DNA of 64,000 nt from CAZLMG01 sp964560765 (GTDB lineage: Bacteria > Bdellovibrionota_B > Oligoflexia > Oligoflexales > CAZLMG01): NCBI GenBank assembly GCA_964560765.1, contig CAZLMG010000001.1:62001-126000 (forward strand). Direction: 5' to 3'. Numbering within the stretch: position 1 is the stretch's first letter; every line of letters starts with the position of its first letter. Below, in pieces: positions 26,897 to 37,100 of the stretch. Under the pieces are notes generated by a model. The model had not been told where the DNA came from. It ran no database searches and saw only the letters and a list, made by a program, of their open reading frames with translations. The translations under genes and the position numbers were made by a program.

Positions 26897-27481
26897 ATGA
26901 AACTTCGTTTAATGATCCTCGGCATGTTCGCAGCCCTTCTCAGTAGTCATGCATTTTCTTTGTCCTGGAGCTGCGAAGGCTCGTGCAACAGTAGCTGCCT
27001 CAGAGGGACGGTGATGGAAAGCGGCAACAGCGAATCCGCAGCCCGCTCTGCCATGAACGCTACTTGCAGCCGGCTATCGGTGGAGCTCGGATGCATCGAG
27101 CATAACGTATCTGCCATCGTCAACCGCTGTTGGCAAATCGGCGGCGGAACGCCAGCACCGACCCAGCCGAAGCAATACAACCTCGTGTATCGCAACAACT
27201 GCAACAAACACGGCAAGCTCTGGACGGCAGTTTACTACCGAGATCTGCAGGGTCAGTGGCGCTCCGAGGGATATTGGGGCCTTGAGTACGGTGAAACCGC
27301 CAAAGTAGGATCGACGACGAACCGCATCTTCTTCACACACGCGCATTCAAACTCGAATGTGGTATGGGGAACTGGTGATACCAACCAGCAGGTGCGCGGC
27401 AAGAATGAGCCATTCACCAAGCAAACGATCGACGCCAACTATCAAGGATCGACCTATACTTTCACTTTTGGTTGCAACTAG
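26897..27481 (+). CDS. Small secreted protein with DUF1036-like region
   Basis: 194 aa with a clean signal peptide (LGMFAALLSSHAFS). The N-terminal ~70 residues have six cysteines. After a Pro-rich linker, VYYRDLQGQWRSEGYWGLEY and the following TAKV stretch with IFFTHAHS resemble the beta-sandwich DUF1036 pattern (YY..GxWxxEGWW.LxPGE). This is a tentative resemblance. Function unknown; probably periplasmic or secreted. Confidence 0.65.
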   Translation: MKLRLMILGMFAALLSSHAFSLSWSCEGSCNSSCLRGTVMESGNSESAARSAMNATCSRLSVELGCIEHNVSAIVNRCWQIGGGTPAPTQPKQYNLVYRNNCNKHGKLWTAVYYRDLQGQWRSEGYWGLEYGETAKVGSTTNRIFFTHAHSNSNVVWGTGDTNQQVRGKNEPFTKQTIDANYQGSTYTFTFGCN

Positions 27482-27503
27482 GTAATGGGCGCAAACCTTG
27501 GAC

Positions 27504-29814
27504 TCACGCTGCATCTTTGTCGCTATCGTCTCCTTTTTCTTGCAGCGACCTTAGGTGTGGCCTTTGGCCAGGACGGGCTTCGATAATGACTCCCTGCACG
27601 CCTCCTTGGCTGGCCACTGTGCTGTGTTCACCAATGAAGACCTCTGCTTGGGAGCTGAGCACGCCACGCACGGTAATCTGCAGCGCGCCAAGCAAGGTCG
27701 CAGGCGCGGCATCATCTAGCAAAATCCTGTCGAGACGCGATCGCAGCATTTCCTGAATGCGGTGGATGCGGTCTCGGCGCTCCTGCTGCTGCTCGAGTAA
27801 CCCCGACATGCGACGAGACTTCTTACTTGCCGGCTTCGCTGACGCGGGTTCACGCTCTCCCACCAATTGGGCGGCATGCGTCAATTTTTTCAAACGGCCA
27901 CGCATCATCTGCTCAACGAGGAGCGAGCGATAGCCGCGCCCAATGTGCACCATGGTCGCCTTTGCACCTTTGCTACCCAAAGCGGCGACGTTCGCACCTT
28001 GCGCGGCGATCAATATTCCTCCGAAGATGCCACCATCATCGGCGGTGTTCTGGAACATGCCATCGCAGCCGATCACACAGTGAAAGGCCGCGCGGGCGAC
28101 CATCATATCACCGCCGGCGAGCAAACGACTCGATTCGGCGAACTTGACAGAGATCTTGCCGCGCGCTCTGATATGAGAACCACCCGTCACACCTTCTTGA
28201 ATCTCGACGTCTTCTCGTCCGATGATGACCGCATTGCGGACGGTGCCCGTAACAATGAGGCCCTTCTCGGCGTGTATCGTCACATCTTCGACGGATCCAT
28301 GGATAACGGTGTGCTCGTGAAAACGCTGCGGCCCTGCCCGACCGTTAACATCTCCCTGAACTTCAAAGACCGGGTCAAAAGTCACGTTCTGTGCTGTAAA
28401 ATACACGCGACCGGCTTGCTTGCTGTGCAGATAGCCTTGCGCATCGCGCTCGATGGTTTCAGGCATTAATAGCGCTGGCTCGTCCAGAAGACGCGCGGAT
28501 AAAACGTTACCAAAGATATCGCACCCGTCGAACGGCGCTTGGCGACGGACGACCCGAGCAAAGGGTACTGATGCGGCCACGAACACTAAGGACAGCCCTC
28601 TGCGTGCGCTGTCGCTTCCTGACTCATCAAGGGCGACGATCGTTTCTGACGAGCCATGTATCGGTGTTCGTCCTACGGCAAGGACTTCCTCGAGTGCCCG
28701 GCCATCCATCATCGCGCGATTAAGACGCATCACCGCATCTCGATCGATCTCTGCTCGGATGCCTCTCTCTGCGGCCAAGCGCTGAATCACACCAAAAGAT
28801 ATGGGATGCGGCCGCACGCTTCCTCTGCCGACCAGCCGATAGGTCGCTACCCACCGCAACCCATCCGAAGTCGGCGCAATGGTTACACCATGACTGAGCG
28901 ATACGGGTTGTTTTGCGACGTCTGGCCCTGAATCACCGTGTGCATGGGCCGTGATGTCATGCATGTCCCGCGAATATTGCTGGAACGAGTCAGCACCAGG
29001 AACCCCCAGAATGCCGACCAGGCGGCGGTGGCCACCATTGGCAACTAGGACAGGTATCGTGCCGAGAGCGGCCCTTTGCGCCGAAGCCAGCGATTCAGGC
29101 AGTAACTGCAGCGCCCAGCCCTGATCGGCACCGTGCACTTCCAGCTCCGAAAAAAGAGTGCTCCGAGCTTCGCCACTCCAGGCAATCCCGTCAAACTCAG
29201 CTTCGGGGTCAATCTCAAGAACGACAGAACGTTGGTCGGGCAAGAGTCGATAGCTGCCGACGCCGCACACGCCAATCGTCTCCGCGAGGCGACTGCCGCG
29301 TTGGCTGCAGATAGGCAACTCTCCAGGTATCCCCTGGCGAGCCGCAAGAAGCGCCGAGCGGATACTTTCCGTATCCAAGTCGCCGAGACGCAGTCCCAGT
29401 TGATGCGCAATTGCGCCCGCGATCCACAGATAGTGACTCATAATGCCTAACTCTGGCGGAATTTCGATCCATGCTGCAATGCCGCGCCAACGTTGCCGCC
29501 AAGACGCGCGGCGAATGCGCAAGTTTGGTAGTGGTGGCGCGGCGAATGCGCAAGTTTGGTAGTGGTGGCACGCCAATAGCTAACAGGATTTTTCGCGTCA
29601 AGCTCTCTTGATCTGGCGTATTCTGCCAGGCATGCAATGCCTTGTCGGCTTCGCGGCGAAGGATGAAAAAGCGGTCAAGTCGACCGGCCGCAACTTCACT
29701 GGCCAATCGTGCCTCAACCCGTTCCCATAGGGCTTCGGAGAGTGAGGTCCGTGAGCCGGCGCTAACCAGTACGCGCACGGAAAATCGATGGCGATTGAAC
29801 AGCAACTTAGCCAT
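27504..29814 (-). pseudogene. DUF342 (FapA-like) gene frameshifted by a 31-bp tandem duplication
   Basis: Reading from ATG at 29814, codons for about 93 aa (MAKLLFNRHRFSVRVLV...) run into a 31-bp sequence present twice in tandem, which shifts the frame. Deleting one copy joins it perfectly to the long downstream frame (LPNLRIRRA-SWRQRWRG) and gives a 759-aa protein. The rest shows a DUF342 N-terminal region (GVIQRLAAERGIRAEIDRDA, then AVGRTPIHGSSE) and a right-handed beta-helix (VIHGSVEDVTIHAEKGL, GTVRNAVIIGREDVEI). A basic coiled-coil-like segment precedes the C-terminal beta-structure. Relatives (FapA) act in polar flagellar or cell-surface assembly. Either the gene is inactive here, or the duplication is a reversible switch. 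Confidence 0.8.
29506..29567. repeat. Perfect 31-bp tandem duplication
   Basis: Two identical adjacent copies (29506-29536, 29537-29567) of a unit beginning GCGCGGCGAATGCGCAAG. Because 31 is not divisible by three it breaks the DUF342 frame. Deletion of one copy restores the gene. Confidence 0.95.
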
Positions 29815-30041
29815 TTAAGCCCCGGACATCTTATCGGCGTTTGCCGGAAAATATTGACGATAAAAAGGATGTCCGGAAAAATGCTGGTCTTACTGGCCGC
29901 TAAAGTCGAATCTCTTGAATATCACTTTTAACGATGATCTGATTTTGTTTTATCTATTTTAGATATGAACCAATATTCCGTTAAGCTTTGTACTGACGGC
30001 AAATGAGTTGCCTCAGCACAAACACCCATTTTGGAGGAACT

Positions 30042-31136
30042 ATGAACGCCATGGCCGGTACGTCAGTTCAGTCGATCATTGAGTCACACGGCGGCATCCA
30101 TTTGACCGCCTATATCGAGTCCACGCCTGATCTCGGCGGCATAAAGCTGCAGCTGGAAGAGTCCCTGGCGACCGCGCGAGAGCTGTTGAGCTCAGCACTG
30201 GATGACAACCAAATGCGCGAATTTCTACTGCCCCTTTACAAGCTGCTACACGACGATCGAACGCTTCGCTCTCTCAAGGACAACTTTGGCATCTTTCGCA
30301 CCGCGGATTCCTTTCGCATCATGACACTTTCGACCGAGGTCGAGCATCTGACAGTCGTTGCCGAGACATTTCATGTCAAGCCGTTGTTGAAATGGTTTCA
30401 GAATCAAAGCCACTTTGTCTGGCTTGATTTCGGCAAGCATCACTGCAAAGTCTACCAGGGTGACGACTGCAGCCTGCGCACGGTCAAGGTGCTACGCCTT
30501 GGCGAGACCTATCATGGCTCCGAAATGCATTATAGCGAATGTATTCTCGAGCCGTCGGTCGCCGAAATCAAAAACCTAAGATGGAGGGGCATGTCCCCGA
30601 TCGTCTTCCTCACCGGTCATCTGATGATGTGCGAGGGGGCCGCTAAACTTCTCAGACACTCTGGAGTCGAAACTCGCCACTTTCGTCACTTCGACGATAG
30701 CGATTTTGAAAGCAGCGCCGTGGCGCGGATCCGTGGTTTTCTAGCTAGAAGGTCGCGGCATCGTTTCAACAGCGCAATGAAGGAATTTGAATTGTCCGAG
30801 GTCGGCAATTCGAAGCCGATGACAGTCGGTCAGATTGCACAGATGGTTGCACGAGGCTCCGTTCAAAAGCTGATGATTGCCGCAGATGTCCAGATCTTTG
30901 GCAAGTTCGATCAGCGCACAGGATGCCTAGCCGTAACACCAACCCAATTCGATCATGAGGACGATGACGTCCTCGACGACATGGCGCAAAAGGTGATTGC
31001 GGCCGGTGGTGAGGTATTCATTGCCGATAAAAAGGAAATCCCAGGTAATCGACCAGCTTTGATCATCACCAAAGATGAGACGACGCCGTTTAGCCAACAG
31101 CAGGCCATGGAAGCACTCGCTAGGAGAGCAAGTTGA
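30042..31136 (+). CDS. baeRF-type release-factor paralogue (eRF1-like)
   Basis: 364 aa, cytoplasmic. It resembles the bacterial eRF1/aeRF1-related family (baeRF): LYKLLHDDRTLRSLKDNFGI and FRTADSFRIMTLST at the N terminus. An RNase H-fold middle domain follows, and the C-terminal domain has an L7Ae-like stretch (VARGSVQKLMIAADVQIFGK). Such proteins are proposed to act at the ribosome, but most are uncharacterised. ATG chosen for TTGGAGGAACT just upstream; an upstream frame from 30003 lacks a site. Monocistronic. Confidence 0.78.
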   Translation: MNAMAGTSVQSIIESHGGIHLTAYIESTPDLGGIKLQLEESLATARELLSSALDDNQMREFLLPLYKLLHDDRTLRSLKDNFGIFRTADSFRIMTLSTEVEHLTVVAETFHVKPLLKWFQNQSHFVWLDFGKHHCKVYQGDDCSLRTVKVLRLGETYHGSEMHYSECILEPSVAEIKNLRWRGMSPIVFLTGHLMMCEGAAKLLRHSGVETRHFRHFDDSDFESSAVARIRGFLARRSRHRFNSAMKEFELSEVGNSKPMTVGQIAQMVARGSVQKLMIAADVQIFGKFDQRTGCLAVTPTQFDHEDDDVLDDMAQKVIAAGGEVFIADKKEIPGNRPALIITKDETTPFSQQQAMEALARRAS

Positions 31137-31279
31137 TGAAGTCTAGCTAAGCCGAACGCAAAGCAAGCTCAGCGACCGCACTTTTCCCATTTATTATAGA
31201 TAGATACGCATTATCACTCATGCCGGCTGCGCCCGCGCCGATCCTATGACAGGGAGTCATGGATGCAGACGGAGCGCCT

Positions 31280-33043
31280 ATGGTCAGCATTAGAAACATC
31301 AGCCTCGCGATCGTGCTCGTCGCATTGGGATGCGTACGTACGGCGCCCAGCGATCAGTCTACCGCGACGCAGAATGAATTCATTCCGCGAACCAAAGCCG
31401 TCTCAAAGAGTCTAAATCCTGCTGAAGGTGGTGAGGTAACTTCTGGCGGCACAAGCGTGCAGGTCGATCCCTACTCAGTGGCGGAAGCCGTCACCATTTC
31501 AATTCAACCAATTGAAGACTCCGAGTTCGCAAGTGTATCTGGAGTCCGCCTCCTTACGGAAGTCACACCCGCATTCAATATCAAGATCAGCAACGCGAGC
31601 GGCGCGTTAGTTCCACTCCTCAAATCCATTCGCGTTACATGGCTCCTCGACAATGATGCCTACGCGGCTGAGGATGACGTCGTGATCCTCTTTCAAGATC
31701 TCTCAGCCAATGGCTCCCTCCTCAGCAACCTCATGTTTAGGCGCGCCAACTTTGCCAAATTCGAGCGAGGCACGGACCATACCTCCATTTCCATCTTGAT
31801 CAGCAGCTCCCATTTCAACCTGGTCGCAGCGGCGATCAATCCGGGTGAAACTGTCGGCGGAGTTGCCGCTGCTGGCTTTGGCTCCTCGTGGTCGGAGGTC
31901 CTGGATGTCGGCAGATCCTCTTGGGGTATAGGGCTGCATTTGGCCGCTACAAATGGCTTGGCCATGCTGGGCTTTCCCGATCAAGCGTCCTCAGGACGGG
32001 CTACTGTAGCCACTATCGATGCTAATATGGACATTTCGATAGATGCAATTAGTGACTACAGCTCTGGCGCTAGCATCGCCTTTGCCGATTCAGGTGAGGG
32101 GTTTGTTTTAACGGATCGAAAAGTTGGGGCAAGCACAAGCAACGTGCAGGCGACGCGCAGGACTGCAGATGGCACTTGGCAATTGGCTAGCCCAACTCTC
32201 TTGGATAGTGGGACCAGTTCTTCGCCATCTTTTACGATCGCGAGTAACTCTGCTGGCATGACAGTGGCCGTTTGGACATTGATTTCAGAGATTCGCGCAC
32301 AAGTCTATGTGCCGGGCTCGGGATGGCAAGGAACCATCGCACTGGCCGATGGGTACTATCCTGTTGTTGAGGTATCCGAAGCTGGTACGGCCGTTATCAT
32401 GGCACAGTACGGGAGTGAGTTTCGGATGTGGCGATACGCCGATGGCGATTGGTCGGACTTCGAGAATGTGAATACCACTGCAGGAAGCGGCGATCACCGA
32501 ATCAAATTAGTTTCAGACGCACAGGGCCGGTTTTCTGCCATGTTGCAACTGAATGGCGCACTATCGCCGCACCTCTGGCACATGGGTATCGACGGAACTT
32601 GGTCAACGACAGAAGTTGGATCTTCGATTGCGGCTCAAGACGTTTTTATCGACGTGAATCGCGATGGCGAAGGATTTGTTGGTTGGACTGAGGGATTTAC
32701 CGGTGAGATGACCTTAAAGACGGCGCCCTATACGATGCCAACAACTATCGGTACAGCGTCGACTTTGTCTTCGAGTCACGCTCAGTACGATCCACAGCTG
32801 GCAGTGAGTCAGTCAGGCCATGCCGTTTTACTGTGGAGAGGTTTTCAGGAAGGCGGAAGTACTGGGTTTGGCACGTATACAAAGATGTACGACACCGATT
32901 TGGGCTGGGGGCAGACGACATTTGTTGGCGAAATTGGCGGTCAGGCTTTGCAGATGGTTAAAGATGGGCAAGATACGGTTTCTGCTGCCTGGATCAAGGT
33001 GAATGGTTCGTTGTTCGATATCAAGTACATGCGCTTAGAATAG
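31280..33043 (+). CDS. Lipoprotein with ZU5-like N-terminal domain and beta-propeller-like repeats
   Basis: About 587 aa with a lipoprotein signal (LVALGC). After the signal, EGGEVTSGGTSVQVDPYSV and TISIQPIEDSEF resemble the ZU5 beta-sandwich (GGxxTSGG...PPGA). From about residue 200 repeated strands with Gly/Trp (WSEVLDVGRSSWGIGLHLAA, TWQLASPTLLDSG) suggest a beta-propeller. The internal ATG is chosen for CGGAG 5 nt upstream. The histidine kinase gene follows after 9 bp, so they are probably co-transcribed. Function unknown; perhaps a surface sensor or adhesin. Confidence 0.75.
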   Translation: MVSIRNISLAIVLVALGCVRTAPSDQSTATQNEFIPRTKAVSKSLNPAEGGEVTSGGTSVQVDPYSVAEAVTISIQPIEDSEFASVSGVRLLTEVTPAFNIKISNASGALVPLLKSIRVTWLLDNDAYAAEDDVVILFQDLSANGSLLSNLMFRRANFAKFERGTDHTSISILISSSHFNLVAAAINPGETVGGVAAAGFGSSWSEVLDVGRSSWGIGLHLAATNGLAMLGFPDQASSGRATVATIDANMDISIDAISDYSSGASIAFADSGEGFVLTDRKVGASTSNVQATRRTADGTWQLASPTLLDSGTSSSPSFTIASNSAGMTVAVWTLISEIRAQVYVPGSGWQGTIALADGYYPVVEVSEAGTAVIMAQYGSEFRMWRYADGDWSDFENVNTTAGSGDHRIKLVSDAQGRFSAMLQLNGALSPHLWHMGIDGTWSTTEVGSSIAAQDVFIDVNRDGEGFVGWTEGFTGEMTLKTAPYTMPTTIGTASTLSSSHAQYDPQLAVSQSGHAVLLWRGFQEGGSTGFGTYTKMYDTDLGWGQTTFVGEIGGQALQMVKDGQDTVSAAWIKVNGSLFDIKYMRLE

Positions 33044-33052
33044 AGCGGATCT

Positions 33053-34372
33053 GTGGCGACGATCATGGCAGCGAGGACAATGAATTGGTCGCAGAAGCTG
33101 GCGTCTATGCCTGAATTAGACGCATTCCGCGCTCGGATATCGTTTGGGCTATCCATAACCAGCATCGCCTTGATGGCCGTCTTTATCCCCGTGCGTTACG
33201 CAGTTTCACCCATGCATCCCATGGTATTGGCCGGACTCTTCATTTCGGCGAGCCTATGTATGTGGGGTGCGTACTCCATCCGAAAAGAACCTGAAGGTAT
33301 GACCGGTCGCTATGCTGTTCTATTTGGGCTTTTCATCTTACCGATTTCGGCGGGGCTGAAAGCTGGTGGCCTTGAAGCACCGATCATGCCTATCTTTGTT
33401 CTCGTTCCATTGATCGCTGGATTTTGCGCAGGGCGGCTGGCGGCTCTGATATTCACCAGTTTGGCAATTTTCGCCTCCGCATTCTTTTACGTCCTGTGGA
33501 TAACTGGATATTTGCCCAGCAGCACTCTAAGCACCCAAGAATCCGTGAATGCCGCCAGGCTCGTCATTTCGGCCGCTTTGATGCTATTGTCCTTAGGAGT
33601 TGCCCTCCTTTTTGACCGAACCCGAGTTGCCGAAATCAAGGCTCGCCATACCCTAGAGCTAGAGCGGGCGAAAGGTTTGCGACAGGCGAAAATCGCGTCC
33701 CTTGCCGAACTGTCCGCAGGAATTGCACACGAAGTCAACAACCCTCTGGCTATTGTCGTTGGACTTGCGCAGGCTCTACCCAAGTATGCAAGCGACGAAG
33801 TAAAGTTGAAGGAAAAGCTCAAAGCGATCGATGATGCTGCGAAGCGCATAGCTTCGATCATCAAAAGCCTCCGCAAATTTTCTCGAACGGATGGTCGACG
33901 AGACGTGCGAGAAAACACTTTGATCGATCTGATACATCAATCCATCAGGTTGACGACTGAGTATGCCAAACGCCACGCCGTTAGAATCGATACCGATTTC
34001 CAATCGAGCACGACGACAATTTCGTGCGACGATGTTGAGATCGTGCAAGCCATCGTAAACTTGGTCAATAATGGAATCGACGCTGCGAAATTAAGTTCGG
34101 ACCGATGGGTTCGCATCTCGACGTTCGAAACCGCAAATCGTATTGTTGTACAAATTCAGGACTCGGGCAACGGCGTTGCCCCCGCTGTCGCCAACAAGAT
34201 ATTTGAACCCTTTGTAACGACCAAAGAAGTCGGCGAGGGGCCTGGCCTTGGATTGGCAGTTGCCAAAGGAATTATGGACGAACACGGCGGAACAGTTCAA
34301 TGGAAGACCGACGTGCCGAATACTTGCTTCGAACTGGGATTTCCCAAGCAGCAGTCAGTCCCCCAAGCCTAA
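33053..34372 (+). CDS. Membrane sensor histidine kinase
   Basis: 439 aa. About six transmembrane helices lie in residues 25-195. Then come a HisKA dimerisation helix with LAELSAGIAHEVNNP (phospho-acceptor His226) and a HATPase_c domain: NLVNNGIDA (N box), QDSGNGV (G1) and TTKEVGEGPGLGLAVAKGI (G2). No response regulator gene is adjacent, so it is an orphan kinase or acts on a distant partner. It begins with GTG 9 bp after the lipoprotein gene. Its membrane part does not match a named sensor domain I can identify. Confidence 0.9.
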   Translation: MATIMAARTMNWSQKLASMPELDAFRARISFGLSITSIALMAVFIPVRYAVSPMHPMVLAGLFISASLCMWGAYSIRKEPEGMTGRYAVLFGLFILPISAGLKAGGLEAPIMPIFVLVPLIAGFCAGRLAALIFTSLAIFASAFFYVLWITGYLPSSTLSTQESVNAARLVISAALMLLSLGVALLFDRTRVAEIKARHTLELERAKGLRQAKIASLAELSAGIAHEVNNPLAIVVGLAQALPKYASDEVKLKEKLKAIDDAAKRIASIIKSLRKFSRTDGRRDVRENTLIDLIHQSIRLTTEYAKRHAVRIDTDFQSSTTTISCDDVEIVQAIVNLVNNGIDAAKLSSDRWVRISTFETANRIVVQIQDSGNGVAPAVANKIFEPFVTTKEVGEGPGLGLAVAKGIMDEHGGTVQWKTDVPNTCFELGFPKQQSVPQA

Positions 34373-34379
34373 TCCTGCG

Positions 34380-35720
34380 CTACTGCTCTAGGCAGTACAG
34401 CATTCCATCGTTGCCACAAGCATTCGCCGCTTGATCGCCCCCTTCATAGATGGCAATCCAGCCCGCGTCTTTACGATCCGTGCGGCCCGTTTCTACGCCC
34501 GCAGGGCTGGTTCGGCTTGACCATGCTGGACCCGATTTCGATGTGCCGCAATTTAGAGCCACGGTTCGTTGATCGCGTGCGCCATTGGCGTGCGTGCCGG
34601 TGAATACCAGATGCCAACTGACGGTTGTCAATTTTTCCGTATAGCGAATCGCGGTCTGAATGGATCCGTCCCATAGATCAGCTGCATTGTTTGCAACCGG
34701 GTTACCCATCATATCAACGACTGGACCGTTGATGGTGAGGCGATCGCGGGCATTGGTCATATTATCAGAGAGAATGGATTTCCAGTTCCCGCCCAATCCT
34801 GCCGCCGTTGCTAACGATTTGCACTCGGTATCGGCAACAGAAATTCCACCGAAGTCACCCTTGTAGAGCTTGGATGTGGCAAAAAGCCGATGTTTTGCCG
34901 AGGAAGCAACATCTCGCACATTGATATGAACAGTGACCTTGATGGATTCGTTGCTGCCGGCAGCGCGACGCACCGTGCCCGCCAAGACATAGTTTCCGAC
35001 GTCACAGTTTGCGTACTTGTAGATAACGTATCCTGCTTGCCGATCAACGGTAAAGCCCGCGGGGAGATTGCTGATCGGATCCATAATGCAAGTCGGACAA
35101 TCGACAAATTCGACTTTCGTTTCGCTCTGCGAAGGATGGGTGATGCGAAGAGCAGAAAGGAACGAGAGATCCTCATATTCAACATAAACGCTGCTATCGA
35201 TAAAGTACCTTTCAACATCGCTGTAACCGATTAGATCACCACCTTTATCACGAATCGAATAAATGATCTTTGTGCCTTCGACGCGGCGCGCAACCGAGAG
35301 CTCCTTGGGAAAAGATGCCTGGTCTGAAAAGTTCAGCACATAGTTGCGAACGGAATTGGGGCCGGTAATCTTCAGCGTGGCCTTCAAGAGAATCGGATAT
35401 TCAGGGAATTGGCCAGCGCATACCAGCACGCCCATGGCGGGATTGGTTGGGCTGTTGATCGTCGTTTTACCCGATCCGCAAGTACCAGTGGTCTCGACAA
35501 CCAAGTCGCTCACTACGGCTTGGTAACCGATGAGCCCCAAGTCCTCAGTGATTGAATCCGCGACGCTGAATTCAATTTCGGCCTGCTGCGGCGCTTGCCC
35601 CGTGGCGCGCGACGACGGCGTGCGAGCAATTGTTGTCTCTTGCTCGGGAGCGAGCCGCTGGGGACCACAGGCGGTGGCAAGAATCGTCGTCGCGAACATG
35701 AAAATAGAATGCACATTCAT
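34380..35720 (-). CDS. Lipoprotein with DUF1554-like C-terminal domain
   Basis: 446 aa with a lipoprotein signal (ILATAC). The C-terminal ~150 residues (KLYKGDFGGISVADTECKSL, LGGNWKSILSDN, then DLWDGSIQ) match the DUF1554 pattern known from leptospiral and bacteriovorax surface lipoproteins. Cysteine pairs are present in the middle. Function unknown; probably surface-exposed. GAGGAG lies upstream of ATG. Convergent with the kinase gene (8 bp apart). Confidence 0.78.
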   Translation of the reverse strand: MNVHSIFMFATTILATACGPQRLAPEQETTIARTPSSRATGQAPQQAEIEFSVADSITEDLGLIGYQAVVSDLVVETTGTCGSGKTTINSPTNPAMGVLVCAGQFPEYPILLKATLKITGPNSVRNYVLNFSDQASFPKELSVARRVEGTKIIYSIRDKGGDLIGYSDVERYFIDSSVYVEYEDLSFLSALRITHPSQSETKVEFVDCPTCIMDPISNLPAGFTVDRQAGYVIYKYANCDVGNYVLAGTVRRAAGSNESIKVTVHINVRDVASSAKHRLFATSKLYKGDFGGISVADTECKSLATAAGLGGNWKSILSDNMTNARDRLTINGPVVDMMGNPVANNAADLWDGSIQTAIRYTEKLTTVSWHLVFTGTHANGARDQRTVALNCGTSKSGPAWSSRTSPAGVETGRTDRKDAGWIAIYEGGDQAANACGNDGMLYCLEQ

Positions 35721-36064
35721 GGCAAGACTCCTCGTGATGTTCCTCTAGATGGCTTTTCTCTCTGCAAATCATCGGCCAGCGCGAGGCTGGCGCAATCCAT
35801 TGTGATTCCTTGTATATTTCCAACCCGCGCTGCGCGCCAACTAGACATCTCGCTAGCCACGATAACGACAACCGCCCACCATTATTGACAATTACAACGC
35901 TAACTCCCTGCGCTTTGCCGAATACTTACGTCGCTTACATAACTTTCTCTCATCGAAAACAGCAGGTAACGCCCGTTATCTCGCATTCCTTGGATCAGGT
36001 CCCATTCGTGGGCAAAGTATCGTACAATCCGCAGAAGTTGACTGCATTGTGGAGTTCATCAATC
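35721..36064. other. Intergenic region between divergent genes
   Basis: About 340 bp upstream of both the lipoprotein (minus) and the RNase Z-like gene (plus). A TTGACA hexamer occurs near 35885 without a convincing -10. No gene is supported. Confidence 0.4.
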
Positions 36065-36934
36065 ATGCAACGCCCTACGCTCTTCCCATCTGGCGGCCCC
36101 AACAACGTACCTCTCTTGATGCTGCGCCATCGGGATCTGACCATTGAAGGTTATTCCATCGCGGCGGTGCAGACGTATTGGCGCATCCCGGAACTGCACG
36201 TTGCGTTTGATCATGGAGCGCACCCCATTCGCTTTACCAGTACGCCAGTTCTCGCGATCTCGCACACGCATTCCGATCACATCGCTGGCCTGCCGGCGAT
36301 GCTTACCGGGCGCGAGATTCAACAGCTGCCACCAGCAAAGGTTTTGGTACCGGCCGCGTCTTTCCACAAGGTGCAAGAGCTGCTGCGGGTATGGCAGGAT
36401 TTGACCGAGGATGAATTGGCCTGTGAACTCGTCGCCGCACTGCCTGAAACGCGCTACGCCATCACGGATCATTTTTTTCTGGAGCCCTTCGTCACACCGC
36501 ACACCATTCCTTCCTGCGGCTACTTGGTGGGCCAGGACGTGCTGAAGCTGCGGCCAGAATATCGCGATTTAAGCCAGACCCAAATCGAGGATCTGGGTCG
36601 ACGCGGAGTCGATCTCTCGGAACCGGAAACACGCTATCACGCGGCCTATTTAGGCGACTCGGGGATCGGCGGATTGCAGGCCCATCCGGCCATATTATCG
36701 GCGCGAGTACTGATCATGGAAGTTACCTACTTCCACGAACCAAAGACCATCGGCGATCGGCAAAGGTACGGGCACATTCACTTGGATGATGTCGTGGCCA
36801 TGGCGCACGCATTTGAAAATGAATTGATCGTCTTTGGCCACACCAGTGCTCGATACAAAGCAGACGAGATTTTGGCCTATTGTCAGGCCAAGCTCCCCGC
36901 TGAATTCCTGCAGCGGCTGGTGGTTTGGGTTTGA
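36065..36934 (+). CDS. Metallo-beta-lactamase-fold hydrolase, RNase Z-like
   Basis: 289 aa. The MBL metal motif is SHTHSDHIAGLPAML (HxHxDH), with further ligands likely in AAYLGDSG (Asp) and VFGHTSARY (His). The FFLEPFVTPHTIPSCGYLVG stretch matches the RNase Z/ElaC-type arrangement. RNase Z processes the 3' end of tRNA precursors; close relatives include general MBL hydrolases, so the exact substrate is uncertain. Start chosen for GGAG about 10 nt upstream of ATG. Confidence 0.8.
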   Translation: MQRPTLFPSGGPNNVPLLMLRHRDLTIEGYSIAAVQTYWRIPELHVAFDHGAHPIRFTSTPVLAISHTHSDHIAGLPAMLTGREIQQLPPAKVLVPAASFHKVQELLRVWQDLTEDELACELVAALPETRYAITDHFFLEPFVTPHTIPSCGYLVGQDVLKLRPEYRDLSQTQIEDLGRRGVDLSEPETRYHAAYLGDSGIGGLQAHPAILSARVLIMEVTYFHEPKTIGDRQRYGHIHLDDVVAMAHAFENELIVFGHTSARYKADEILAYCQAKLPAEFLQRLVVWV

Positions 36935-37100
36935 GTAAGAGCAAAGCATTCTTGGGAAAACAGCGTCAAATTGACGCAATTCTCAAACACGGTGGGAACA
37001 TTTCCACCACTCTTGCAGCTGGGCTTGCATCAACTCCAAAGACCGTCGCGTATAATCAGCAAGTAGCATCCTAATCACCACAAGATGTGAGGCCCTGCAA

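Noticed and set aside
29215..29560. Treating the downstream 115 residues of the 199-codon frame as a real C terminus
   Set aside because: That part is out-of-frame reading of the DUF342 gene caused by the 31-bp duplication.
31259..31279. Upstream ATG at 31259 for the ZU5-like lipoprotein
   Set aside because: It would lengthen the signal's n-region unusually, and the later ATG has a better-placed GGAG.
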